Origin: Streptomyces sp. RKAG290
Lineage (GTDB): Bacteria; Actinomycetota; Actinomycetes; Streptomycetales; Streptomycetaceae
Assembly: GCF_023701695.1 (NCBI RefSeq)
Contig: NZ_JAJOZC010000001.1
Coordinates: 4,835,894-4,899,893, forward strand
DNA length: 64,000 nucleotides
Direction of reading: 5' to 3'
Shown: positions 55,983 to 64,000 of the stretch, in pieces
How positions within the stretch are numbered: the first letter of the stretch is position 1
Layout: the number at the start of each line of letters is the position of its first letter
Notes under the pieces: generated by a model
What the model was told of the DNA's origin: nothing
Databases searched by the model: none
Seen by the model: only the letters and a program-made list of their open reading frames with translations
Position numbers and translations under genes: made by a program

Positions 55983-57323
55983 TCAGTTTTCCGACTGGAC
56001 GTTGTCGGCGTCGATCTGGTCGTCGAGTTCCTTCAGCGCGTGGTGCAGGTTCTTGGTCCTGCCCGCCTCGACGGACTGCGAGAAGTCGCCGAACGAGTTG
56101 ATGTACTGACCGCCGTTGTTCGAGGGCGGGACCGCCTGGCTGTGCGGGTTCTGCGCGATCTTGATGAAGGCGCGGAAGGCCGGATCGGCGTCCAGGTCGG
56201 GGGACTTGAGGGCGGCGAAGGTGGACGGCACGTTGTGGATCGCGTTGGCGAAGTGGACGACCGGCTCGGTGTCGATCGTCAGGTACTTCACCAGCTCCCA
56301 CGCCGCGTTCTGGTGTTGGCTGCTGTGCGCGATGCCGGCGACGGTGCCCGTCAGGTAGCCACGCCCGTAGGTGTCGGCCTGGTCGTCCGGGACCGGCAGC
56401 GGGGCGACGCCCCAGTCGAACTTCGCCTTGGCGTCCTTGAGCATCAGCCCACGCCACTCACCGTCCAGATGCATGGCGAGCTTGCCGGTCAGGAAGCCGT
56501 TCTGGGACGACATCTCGTCGCCGAAGGTGGCCCGGAGCCGCTCCATGGCCTGGTAGCCGCCCTGTGCGTCGGACAGCCCGCGCATGGTGGAGAAGAACTG
56601 CTCGGTCTTGGGCTCGTCGGCGAGCTTCGCCTTGCCCTGTCCGTCGAAGTACTGCGGGCCCCACTGGGCGAACATCCGGTCGGGGGCGTTCTGGTAGAGC
56701 TGGAAGTTCGGCATGAAGCCGGCCCGCTTGAGCGAGCCGTTCTTGTTCTTCCGCGTCAGCTTGACCGCGTCGGCCTTCATCTCGGACATGGTGTGCGGGG
56801 GCCGGGTGATCCCTGCCTCCTTGAAGGCGTCCTTGTTGTAGTACATGCCGAACGCGTCGGCGAGCAGGGGCGTCGCGCACTGGACGCCCTCGTACTGGGT
56901 GTAGTCCAGCAGGGTCTTCGGGAAGACCTTCGTCTTGTCGATGCCGCTCTTCTTCAGGAAGGGGTCGAGATCCGCCCACATGCCGGAGGAGCAGTACTGG
57001 CCCACGTTGTTGGTGGTGAACGAGGTGACGACGTCGGGTGCGTCGCCGCCGCCCGCACGCAGCGCCTGGTTGATCGTCTCGTCGCTCACGTTGCCGGTGG
57101 AGACGACGTGGATGTTCGGGTGGAGCTTCTCGAAGCGGGCGATGTTCTCGTTGATCGCCTTGGCCTCGCTGGGGGCCGACCAGCCGTGCCAGAACTTCAG
57201 CGTGACGGGCTTCGTGGGGTCGTCGGTGTTACTGCCGGTGCTCGGGTTGGCGCAGCCGGCCAGCAGCAGAGCGGCTGCGCCGAACGCCACGGGCACACGG
57301 GTGCGTATGTGCCATCGCGCCAT
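55983..57323 (-). CDS. csnE: Extracellular sugar-binding lipoprotein (CsnE)
   Basis: 446-residue family-1 solute-binding lipoprotein. The signal ends in lipobox LLAGC (Cys near 24). The mature protein begins with VTLKFWHGWSAPSEAKAINENIARFEKLHPNI and has the usual two-lobe fold, with aromatic residues suited to oligosaccharide binding. By analogy to S. lividans csnE it would capture chitosan-derived oligosaccharides. ATG 57323 has AAAGGAAG upstream. It lies 132 bp after csnR; no separate CsnR palindrome is visible in that gap, so transcription probably comes from the csnR promoter. Confidence 0.88.
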   Translation of the reverse strand: MARWHIRTRVPVAFGAAALLLAGCANPSTGSNTDDPTKPVTLKFWHGWSAPSEAKAINENIARFEKLHPNIHVVSTGNVSDETINQALRAGGGDAPDVVTSFTTNNVGQYCSSGMWADLDPFLKKSGIDKTKVFPKTLLDYTQYEGVQCATPLLADAFGMYYNKDAFKEAGITRPPHTMSEMKADAVKLTRKNKNGSLKRAGFMPNFQLYQNAPDRMFAQWGPQYFDGQGKAKLADEPKTEQFFSTMRGLSDAQGGYQAMERLRATFGDEMSSQNGFLTGKLAMHLDGEWRGLMLKDAKAKFDWGVAPLPVPDDQADTYGRGYLTGTVAGIAHSSQHQNAAWELVKYLTIDTEPVVHFANAIHNVPSTFAALKSPDLDADPAFRAFIKIAQNPHSQAVPPSNNGGQYINSFGDFSQSVEAGRTKNLHHALKELDDQIDADNVQSEN

Positions 57324-57455
57324 GTCGGACTTCCTTTACGGGGGAGGGAAGGGCGTGGGAACCCGGCCGGGGGGACGGGGGAGCGGGGGGTGTGCGGGCA
57401 TGGGGGTGCCGTGCGGCTTGCCGGGCCGGGGACCGTGGCAGGGGCGGCGCGTCGT

Positions 57456-58574
57456 TCAGGCGGTGTCGAAGGTGGTGTCGCGCGCCTGGGCGAGAGCGGT
57501 GCGCAGCGCGCCGGTCAGGATCGGGTCGCCGTCGATGTCGCTGATGCGCAGCAGCGGTCTCGGCAGCGCGAGGCCGGTCAGCTCGGCCTCGACCCGCTCG
57601 CGGAGTGCCTCTCCGCCGGCCTGGGCCACGACACCGGACAGGACGACCAGTTCGGGGTCGACGACGGCCACCATGGCGGCGAGGCCGGTGGCCAGCCTGC
57701 GGGCGACCTCGTCGCGGATGGCCTCGTCGGCCAGGGCCTCGGCCGGCGGCCTGCCGCCCGCCAGGTCCTGTACGGCGGGGGAGGAGACCAGGCTCTGGAA
57801 ACCGCCGCCCGCGTCCGGCCTCGCCCAGTCGGCCGCGTTGCCGCGGGCGAGCGGGGCACCGGGCAGCGGCATGTAGCCGATCTCCCCGGCGCCGCCGGTG
57901 GCCCCGCGCAGCAGGTTCCCGCCCAGCACGATGGCGGCGCCGACGCCTTCGTCGAGCCAGGCGAGCACGAAGTCGTCGTGGTCCTGCGCGGCGCCCTCGT
58001 ACTGTTCGGCGATGGCGGCGAGGTTCACGTCGTTCTCGATGGTGACCGGCCTGCCGACCACCTCGGCGAGGTCGGCGAGCAGGGTGCGCGAGTGCCAGCC
58101 GGGCAGGTGCGGGGCGTAGCGCAGCTGGCCGGTGTGCCGGTCGATCGCGCCCGGCGTGCCGATCACCACGCTCTGCAGATCGTCATGGCCGAGACCGGCC
58201 TGGCCGAGGGCGCCGTCCACCGCCTCCGCGACGAGCTGGGCGGTGCGGTGGCGTACGTCCTCCTCGACCGCCTCGGCCTCCACGCGGCACGAGCCGACCA
58301 CGGTGCCGGTGATGTCGGCGACGACCGCGTCGATGCCGGTGGGCCCGACGGAGAGCGCCGCGACGTGGGCGGCGGACGGGTCGATCTCGTACAGCACGGC
58401 ATTCGGGCCGGGGCGCCCGCCCTGGCTGCCGGTCGAACGGACCAGCCCCGCGGCCTCCAGCCGGGTCAGCAGCTGGGACGCGGTGGGCTTGGAGAGCCCG
58501 GTCAGCTCGCCGATCCGGGTCCGGGTGAGGGGCCCCTGGGCGACCAGGAGGTCGAGGGCGGCCCGGTCGTTCAT
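57456..58574 (-). CDS. csnR: ROK-family repressor CsnR (apparent frameshift in the first codons)
   Basis: 372 residues from the internal ATG 58574: a winged helix (LTRTRIGELTGLSKPTASQLLTRLEAAGLVRST) and then a ROK sugar-kinase-like domain (GRPGPNAVLYEID, VVIGTPGAIDRHTG, GWHSRTLLADLAE, GATGGAGEIGYMP). Conserved relatives begin with about 14 extra residues of the form MAGTTPGTPRVLRA. Exactly that is encoded from ATG 58615, but it is out of frame unless one base is added to the five-G run at 58589-58593. The HTH is intact either way. CsnR represses the chitosanase and csn genes, and its palindrome lies 23 bp upstream of 58615. Confidence 0.87.
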   Translation of the reverse strand: MNDRAALDLLVAQGPLTRTRIGELTGLSKPTASQLLTRLEAAGLVRSTGSQGGRPGPNAVLYEIDPSAAHVAALSVGPTGIDAVVADITGTVVGSCRVEAEAVEEDVRHRTAQLVAEAVDGALGQAGLGHDDLQSVVIGTPGAIDRHTGQLRYAPHLPGWHSRTLLADLAEVVGRPVTIENDVNLAAIAEQYEGAAQDHDDFVLAWLDEGVGAAIVLGGNLLRGATGGAGEIGYMPLPGAPLARGNAADWARPDAGGGFQSLVSSPAVQDLAGGRPPAEALADEAIRDEVARRLATGLAAMVAVVDPELVVLSGVVAQAGGEALRERVEAELTGLALPRPLLRISDIDGDPILTGALRTALAQARDTTFDTA

Positions 58575-58637
58575 GGCCCGCAGAACGCGGGGGTTCCCGG
58601 TGTGGTTCCGGCCATGACCACTGCACCTGCCCTCTGT

Positions 58638-58652
58638 TAGGAAACTTTCCTA
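58638..58652. promoter_or_regulatory. CsnR operator
   Basis: Perfect palindrome TAGGAAACTTTCCTA within TTAGGAAACTTTCCTAT. It matches the TTAGGAAAGTTTCCTAA type described for CsnR binding at the chitosanase gene and at the csnR-K operon of Streptomyces. It lies directly upstream of csnR, so autoregulation is expected. Confidence 0.85.
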
Positions 58653-58856
58653 TTCGGTGTGAGGACCGTAGGACGCGTGTCACCGGGGCGTCAATGGGCT
58701 GCAGTGCTGTGGCAACCAAAGCGTTACCTGGGCGCTGGGCCGGTGGCGGGCGGTGCGGATCTGCGCCCGTCGGGAGGCGCGTGAGGGGCATTCCCAACGG
58801 AACACTGCCCGAACCGAGTTGACGGCACGCATCCCAGCGGTGGCCGCTGGAGACGC

Positions 58857-58900
58857 GAGTGAGGGGCACCCCGCGGGCCTTCGCGGGGTGCCCCTCACTC
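58857..58900. terminator. Very strong hairpin downstream of mscS
   Basis: 19-bp perfect stem (starting GAGTGAGGGGCACCCC) with a 6-nt GGCCTT loop, 14 bp past the mscS stop on the minus strand. A partial copy GTGAGGGGCA occurs near 58781. The rest of the csnR-mscS gap shows no gene. Confidence 0.85.
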
Positions 58901-58913
58901 GAACGGATGAGCG

Positions 58914-59981
58914 TTACTTCGAGATGTTCGGCGGCTGCACGATCGGGGTCGCCGCCAGGGACTGGGGCGAGGTGGTCGAGGCGTAGGCCGAGGGGGCGGC
59001 CATGGCTGCCGTGGGGTCGGCGGCCGAGGGCTCGTCGGCCTGGGCCGGCACGCCGCCGATCATGCGGATGCCCGCCTCGTCCAGGGCCTGCTTGATGCGC
59101 CAGCGCAGCTCGCGCTCCACGCCCAGCGCCTTGCCCGGCATCGTCTTGGCGGTCACCCGGACGGTCATCGAGTCCAGCAGCACCGTGTCCAGGCCCAGGA
59201 CCTCCACCGGGCCCCACAGGCGCTCGGTCCACGGGTCCTCCTTGGCCATCAGCTGGGCGGCCTCGGTGATGGCCGCACCGACCTGGGCGAGGTCCTCCGT
59301 GGGGCGCACCTGCACGTCCACACCGGCAGTCGACCAGCCCTGGCTGAGGTTGCCGATCCGCTTCACCTCGCCGTTGCGGACGTACCAGATCTCACCGTTG
59401 TCCCCGCGCAGCTTGGTGACCCGCAGGCCGACCTCGATGACCTCGCCGGAGGCGACGCCCGCGTCGATGGTGTCGCCGACGCCGTACTGGTCCTCAAGGA
59501 TCATGAAGACGCCGGAGAGGAAGTCGGTGACCAGGTTGCGGGCGCCGAAGCCGAGCGCCACCCCGGCGACCCCGGCGGAGGCGAGCAGCGGGGCGAGGTT
59601 GATCTGGAACGCGCCCAGGATCATCAGGGCGGCGGTGCCGAGGATCAGGAACGAGGCGACCGAACGGAGCACCGAACCGATCGCCTCCGACCGCTGGCGG
59701 CGGCGTTCCGCGTTGACCAGCAGACCGCCGAGCGCGGTGCCGGCCACCGCCTGGGCGCTGCGGTTCATGCGCTCGATGAGCTTGGTCAGGGCACGGCGGA
59801 TCACGATGCGCAACACGATCGCGATAGCCGCGATGAGAACGATCCGCAGACCGGTGTTCAGCCAGGTGGACCAGTTCTGCTCCACCCAGCCCGCGGCGTT
59901 GCCTGCCTGCTTCGCGGCTTCGTCCAGCGAGCCACCGGGCTCGGGCGACGGGGCTGCTGCCAACAGGGCGGACAGTGACAC
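58914..59981 (-). CDS. mscS: Small-conductance mechanosensitive channel MscS
   Basis: 355-residue membrane protein. Spans near LRIVLIAAIAIVLRIVI and SVLRSVASFLILGTAALMILG are followed by the pore helix APLLASAGVAGVALGFGARNLVTDFLSG with the Gly/Ala packing of MscS, and then the beta domain EDQYGVGDTIDAG..GEVIEVGLRVTKLRGDNGEIWYVRNG. The C-terminal tail is Ala/Pro/Ser-rich. Opens on membrane tension to release solutes in osmotic downshock. GTG 59981 has GGAGG 7 bp upstream. A strong terminator follows. Confidence 0.9.
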   Translation of the reverse strand: MSLSALLAAAPSPEPGGSLDEAAKQAGNAAGWVEQNWSTWLNTGLRIVLIAAIAIVLRIVIRRALTKLIERMNRSAQAVAGTALGGLLVNAERRRQRSEAIGSVLRSVASFLILGTAALMILGAFQINLAPLLASAGVAGVALGFGARNLVTDFLSGVFMILEDQYGVGDTIDAGVASGEVIEVGLRVTKLRGDNGEIWYVRNGEVKRIGNLSQGWSTAGVDVQVRPTEDLAQVGAAITEAAQLMAKEDPWTERLWGPVEVLGLDTVLLDSMTVRVTAKTMPGKALGVERELRWRIKQALDEAGIRMIGGVPAQADEPSAADPTAAMAAPSAYASTTSPQSLAATPIVQPPNISK

Positions 59982-60336
59982 GGTGAAACCTCCAGTGGGG
60001 AGAGCGCTGAACCAACCACACTAACGGGGCATCGGACGTGCTCCGTTGTCGTGATCGAGGGGAGAGACGCGTCTCACCCGGGGATACGGAACGTGTAAGG
60101 GACCCGGCCGGCAGCGGCGCGTGTGGCCGATCGCACATCGGGCGCGGCGGTGACGGCAGGGCCCCCGAAGCGCCTGTTCCGGCGCGTTCCCGTCGTACGC
60201 ACGGCACGGGGCGGAAGAAAATCCTTCCGGCCCGTTACCCGGACGTGGTGGCGCTTCCACCAGGCCAGAGGGGAGACTGAGATCGGATCGTCCCGGCGCG
60301 AGCCACGCGCCGCCGGCGTACAAGGAGGCATCAACC
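59982..60336. other. 355-bp divergent intergenic region
   Basis: Lies between the divergent mscS and HNH genes. CCGATCGCACATCGG at 60127 is an imperfect palindrome. No convincing promoter or gene was recognised. Confidence 0.4.
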
Positions 60337-60873
60337 GTGCCGCATGTCCTGGTTCTCAATGCGTCGTACGAGCCGCTCGGCGTCGTACCGCTCCGCCGCG
60401 CGCTCGTGCTCGTCCTCGAGAACAAGGCCATTTGCCTCGAGGAGTCCGGCGCCTTCATGCACAGCGCCACCCGCGCCGTCCCGGCACCCAGTGTCGTCCG
60501 CCTCAAGCGGTTCGTGCGCGTCCCCTACCGGGGGCCCGTGCCACTCACCCGCCGGGCGCTCTTCGCGAGGGACGGCGGGCGCTGCATGTACTGCGGCGCC
60601 GCCGCGACCAGCGTCGACCACGTCATCCCACGCAGCCGGGGCGGGCAGCACGCCTGGGAGAACGTGGTGGCGGCCTGCCGCCGCTGCAACCACGTCAAGG
60701 CCGACCGCCATCTGCCCGAGCTCGGCTGGCGGCTGCACCAGCAGCCCGCCCCGCCGACCGGACTGGCCTGGCGGATCATCGGCACGGGCCACCGCGACCC
60801 GCGCTGGCTGCCCTACTTGCAACCGTTCGGAGCGGACGACGCGATGGCCCGGATCGACGGCATCTCAGCCTGA
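60337..60873 (+). CDS. HNH endonuclease domain protein
   Basis: 178 residues from GTG 60337, with AAGGAGG 8 bp upstream. The N-terminal half (HVLVLNASYEPLGVVPLRRALVLVLENKA) is the conserved lead of stand-alone actinobacterial HNH proteins. The HNH site follows: CMYCG zinc pair, VDHVIPRSRGG with the catalytic His, and ACRRCNHVKADR with the Asn and second Cys pair. It is not in a phage or restriction context; role unknown, perhaps DNA repair. Highly conserved single-gene neighbour of mscS in Streptomyces. Confidence 0.88.
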   Translation: MPHVLVLNASYEPLGVVPLRRALVLVLENKAICLEESGAFMHSATRAVPAPSVVRLKRFVRVPYRGPVPLTRRALFARDGGRCMYCGAAATSVDHVIPRSRGGQHAWENVVAACRRCNHVKADRHLPELGWRLHQQPAPPTGLAWRIIGTGHRDPRWLPYLQPFGADDAMARIDGISA

Positions 60874-61003
60874 CGATCCGGGCTTCCGTGTCTCGGGAGG
60901 CCAGCGGGAGCGCTCGGCGGAAGCTGATCCGCGCAGAGGTGGTGCCTCACTTGCGCGTCCGGAGCGTGCTACTGCTGCCGCAGCGGCGTGCGGAGCGGTG
61001 CGG

Positions 61004-64000
61004 CTACTCCGCCACGGCGTACGCCTGGACCGACCAGAGCGAGTAGCCGTACTCGGTCGCCCGCCCGTCGCCCTGCACCCTGATGAAGCGGGTGTCCTTC
61101 GCGTCCATCCGGACCGACTCGTGCCCGCCCCGTCCGTCCCGGACCGTGGCCGCCGTGCGCCAGGTGCGGCCGTCCGCGGAGACCTGTACGCGGTAGCGGG
61201 AGGCGTACGCGTCCTGCCAGTCCAGCACCACTTGGCCGAGCCGGACCGGGGCCGGCAGCTCCGCCTGCCACCAGGCGCCGTCCTCGGCCGGTGAGGACCA
61301 GCGGGTCTTCGGGTCGCCGTCCGACGCGGCCGCCGCCGGGAAGTCGGGGGTCTCGTCGCCGGACGAGGCGGCGGTGGCCGTGCGCAGCAGGTCGGGGCCC
61401 GCGGTGCGCGGGTAGGCCCGGACGGTCAGGGTGGTCTCCTCGGCGCCGAACGAGAACGGCACCTCGTACTCGCCCGCGGGGGTGCCGGCCGGAACGGTGA
61501 TCTCCACGGGCACTTCGGTGCCGGTCCCGCGCGGGACCGTGGTCCGCTTGGGCACGCGCACCTTGATGCCCTTGGGGGCCTTCGCGGTGAGCGCGCCCCG
61601 CACCTCGGCCGGCCGGCGGGCGGAGAGCCGGGCCTCCACCCGCTGCGGCTTGCCGCCGATCTCGGCGTCGGTCGCTCCGCGTGCGAGATCGAGCCGGGCG
61701 GCGGGCTCGTCACCGAACCACGGCACGAGCGAACGCACCCGGGGGGCCGTGCCGGCGGACGGGGCGGCGCCCGAGAGCGGAGGGATGATCAGAGGCGGTG
61801 CACCCGTGACCGAGGGAGTGGCGGTCGGCCAGCTGATCCGGACCGCGTCGGCCCGCAGGTCCTGGCCCGGCGCCTGGGTCCAGCCGCTCGCCGACAGCAT
61901 GCCGAGGCTGTGCCAGCCCTCACCTGGCACGTGGGCCTGGAGCGTCGCCTGGGCGCCCGTCGCTCCGTCGCCCGGCACGGTCGTCGCGGTGACGGCCTCC
62001 AGTGGACGGGCCCGGTTCAGGTGCACCGTGTAGCTGCCCTGGGCCTCGGTCACCGTGCCGTGGTCGCGGTCCGTTCCCGTCCAGGCGTCGGCCTCCTTGC
62101 GCGCCCGGTCGAGGAAGGGGCCGAGCACGCCCTTGCCGACCGTCGCCCCGCCCGCCTTCACGGCCTTGCGTACCGGCTCCAGGGCCAGCGACGCCTGCCA
62201 GGCGGCCGCGCCGTCGCCGCGTGCCTGGGCCTGCAGCAGATCGACGGCCAGCTCACCCGCCCTGCCGTACCGGGACAACTGCTCCGTCCACGGCCGCACT
62301 TCGTCGTCGAGCCGCCCGTCGGCCACGCCGGACAGCCGCTGCGGGGCCTCGCGCATCACGGTGAACGCGGCCCGCAGCCGCTGCGCCGCCTTGTCGCGCA
62401 CCGAGGCGTCGTCCGCCGAGCGGGACTTCCAGAACGCGGCGAGCAGCGGCCGCAGATACGCCGACTCGTCACCGCCGAGCACGGAGGTCGCGCTGTTCCC
62501 TGCCAGGGCCCGCAGCGCGTCCCGGCTGCCGGTGTCGTCACCCGCCAGGTCGTCGATGGCCGCCTGCCAGGACTCCTGCGGCTGGTACGCCTTGGGGTTC
62601 CAGGCGAAGTCGGCGGCGGTGAACAGCGGGATCCGGGACGCGGACGGCTGTTCCATCGCGTTGGCGAGCAGCGCCGCCGAACCGATGGCGACCGCCGGAT
62701 CGCGTCCGGTGTACGGGCCGAGGAAGATCCGGTCCTGCGCGTAGTCGTTGACCGGGTAGTTGTCCATCGTGACCAGTGGATGGCGGAACGTGGCGCGCGC
62801 ACCGGCCAGTTCACCGCCGGTGATGGTCCTGGGCACGACTCCGACGCCGGTCCAGGCGACCTGCACCCGCTCGTCGAGTTCCGCCGCGAGCGCCGTGCGG
62901 TAGTCGGTCGCCCCGTCCTGGTAGAACTCCGTCGGCATCATCGACAGCGGACGCGACCCCGGGTGGCGTTCGGCGAGGTGCTGCGCCACCTGGCTCACGA
63001 CGCGGGCCTGTGCCCTGGCCGCCGCCTTCGGGCCGCTGCCGAAGGTGTCGGCGTCGGCGGCGCAGTGCCACTCGCTGTAACTGACGTCCTGGAACTGCAC
63101 CTGGAAGGCGCGCACCCCCAGCGCCCACATCGCGTCGATCTTCTTCGTCAGCGCCTTCACGTCGCGGTCCGACGACAGGCACATGGACTGGCCGGGTGCG
63201 ACGGCCCAGCCGAGCTCCACGTGCTCGGCGCGGGCCCGTTCGGCCAGCGCGCGGAAGTCGGCACGGCGCCCGGCGGGGTAGGGCTCGCGCCAGCGGGCCT
63301 GCCGGTACGGGTCGTCACCCGCCGCGTACAGGTACCTGTTCTGCTTCGTGCGCCCCATGAAACCGAGCTGGGCGAGCCGTTCCTCCTGGGTCCAGGGCTG
63401 TCCGTAGAAGCCCTCGGTCATCCCGCGCACGGCGGTGGCCGGCCAGTCGCGCACGGTGACCCCCGCGACACCGCCGTCCCGGATCAACTGGCGCAGGGTC
63501 TGCACTCCGTGGAACAGCCCGTCGTGGCCGAAGCCGTCCACGGCGACGGTGTCGCGGCCCGCGATCCGGCCGGCCGCGAGCCGGTAGCCGCCGGCGGGCA
63601 GATCGCCGCGGTCGGGCGCGCGCAGGGTGCGCAGCGCGTCCACGGCCCCGTCGCCGCCGAGCCTGATGACGGGGCCGACGCCGGGCAGCGTCTCGTGGAC
63701 GGTCCGGACACCCGCGTCGTGCAGGACCTGGCGCAGCGCTGCGACGGCGTACGGGTCGGCCTGCGCGTCGGCGACGAGGGTGACCTCGCCGGAGAGGGGG
63801 ACCGAGGACCCGGACGCCCTGATGCTCTGCGGTCGCGGCCACACGGCGGGCAGCGCGGCGTCGTCCGCGCGGTCGGGCGTGGTGACGGCAGGGGTTCCGG
63901 GGACCGGAGGGGCGGCGAAGGCGGCCGGGGCACCTGCCGAAAGCAGTCCGCCGAGCACGGCCACGGCGACGGCCGCCGCGTGCTTCCTGCGCCTGAGCCG
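61004..64000 (-). CDS. Large secreted GH84-type beta-N-acetylhexosaminidase (start beyond window)
   Basis: At least 998 residues; the reading frame is open to base 64000, so the true start lies outside. A signal peptide (RRRKHAAAVAVAVLGGLLSAGAPAAFA) is followed by a GH20b-like domain and the GH84 catalytic barrel: VRGMTEGFYGQPWTQEERL, MGRTKQNRYLYA, VQFQDVSYSEWHC. A helical linker domain, an NPCBM-like NEW3 domain (about 61430-61700) and a C-terminal F5/8-type carbohydrate-binding domain come after. The active-site pair reads QD where GH84 enzymes normally have two Asp. Probably acts on extracellular N-acetylhexosamine polymers. Confidence 0.85.
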   Translation of the reverse strand, partial: RLRRRKHAAAVAVAVLGGLLSAGAPAAFAAPPVPGTPAVTTPDRADDAALPAVWPRPQSIRASGSSVPLSGEVTLVADAQADPYAVAALRQVLHDAGVRTVHETLPGVGPVIRLGGDGAVDALRTLRAPDRGDLPAGGYRLAAGRIAGRDTVAVDGFGHDGLFHGVQTLRQLIRDGGVAGVTVRDWPATAVRGMTEGFYGQPWTQEERLAQLGFMGRTKQNRYLYAAGDDPYRQARWREPYPAGRRADFRALAERARAEHVELGWAVAPGQSMCLSSDRDVKALTKKIDAMWALGVRAFQVQFQDVSYSEWHCAADADTFGSGPKAAARAQARVVSQVAQHLAERHPGSRPLSMMPTEFYQDGATDYRTALAAELDERVQVAWTGVGVVPRTITGGELAGARATFRHPLVTMDNYPVNDYAQDRIFLGPYTGRDPAVAIGSAALLANAMEQPSASRIPLFTAADFAWNPKAYQPQESWQAAIDDLAGDDTGSRDALRALAGNSATSVLGGDESAYLRPLLAAFWKSRSADDASVRDKAAQRLRAAFTVMREAPQRLSGVADGRLDDEVRPWTEQLSRYGRAGELAVDLLQAQARGDGAAAWQASLALEPVRKAVKAGGATVGKGVLGPFLDRARKEADAWTGTDRDHGTVTEAQGSYTVHLNRARPLEAVTATTVPGDGATGAQATLQAHVPGEGWHSLGMLSASGWTQAPGQDLRADAVRISWPTATPSVTGAPPLIIPPLSGAAPSAGTAPRVRSLVPWFGDEPAARLDLARGATDAEIGGKPQRVEARLSARRPAEVRGALTAKAPKGIKVRVPKRTTVPRGTGTEVPVEITVPAGTPAGEYEVPFSFGAEETTLTVRAYPRTAGPDLLRTATAASSGDETPDFPAAAASDGDPKTRWSSPAEDGAWWQAELPAPVRLGQVVLDWQDAYASRYRVQVSADGRTWRTAATVRDGRGGHESVRMDAKDTRFIRVQGDGRATEYGYSLWSVQAYAVAE

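Noticed and set aside
56040..58640. An 866-codon open frame on the plus strand
   Set aside because: Antisense to csnE and csnR; no ribosome-binding site or recognisable domain.

Overview
The window is high-GC actinobacterial DNA, almost certainly from a Streptomyces chromosome. Third codon positions are nearly all G or C, GTG and TTG starts are common, and the gene neighbourhoods are ones known from that genus: an ssbB-type SSB next to paired dynamin-like GTPases, a csnR-csnK chitosan-oligosaccharide cluster, a LAETG sortase substrate, and a GlnX-GlnH-PknG pathway. No insertion sequence, phage, CRISPR array or rRNA was seen. One tRNA-Arg is present.

Layout. 1-923: copper efflux (5' part of copA, copZ, a CsoR-type operator). 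1.0-3.1 kb: a zinc alcohol dehydrogenase, a small HTH protein and a secreted peptidoglycan-binding protein. 3.2-10.5 kb: myo-inositol catabolism, with an iolE-like gene divergent from iolC, a Cgl0159-type gene, iolB, iolD and iolA around a 24-bp palindromic operator. 10.6-13.4 kb: unrelated small genes. 13.5-19.3 kb: a hydrolase/ABC-ATPase fusion with its permease, a VWA lipoprotein and a DUF1772 protein. 19.4-24.8 kb: an L-rhamnose ABC importer with mutarotase and LacI-type operators. 25.6-30.3 kb: tRNA-Arg, two dynamin-like GTPases (DynA/DynB candidates) and SsbB. 30.5-34.5 kb: three surface or membrane genes. 35.0-40.2 kb: EttA, a thioesterase, a truncated haemoglobin, and a flavoprotein/MarR pair that share an operator.

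40.4-51.5 kb holds the most interesting block. It is a seven-gene co-oriented signalling island: GlnX-like membrane sensor, GlnH-like amino-acid-binding protein, coiled-coil protein, PknG-type kinase, PP2C-type phosphatase, VWA protein and zinc-ribbon/FHA protein. It fuses the mycobacterial GlnX-GlnH-PknG amino-acid sensing route with a VWA-PP2C-kinase module of the TerY-P type and an FHA phosphothreonine reader. 51.8-58.6 kb is the csnK-H-G-F-E-R cluster with a CsnR palindrome upstream. 58.9-64 kb has an MscS channel, an HNH endonuclease and the 3' part of a large GH84-type hexosaminidase.

Quality note. Four genes (the hydrolase-ABC fusion, the VWA lipoprotein, pknG and csnR) carry five apparent single-base deletions. 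At least four lie in G/C runs, and all are repaired by adding one base. This looks more like consensus sequencing error than five separate inactivations, so the affected genes should be read as probably intact.
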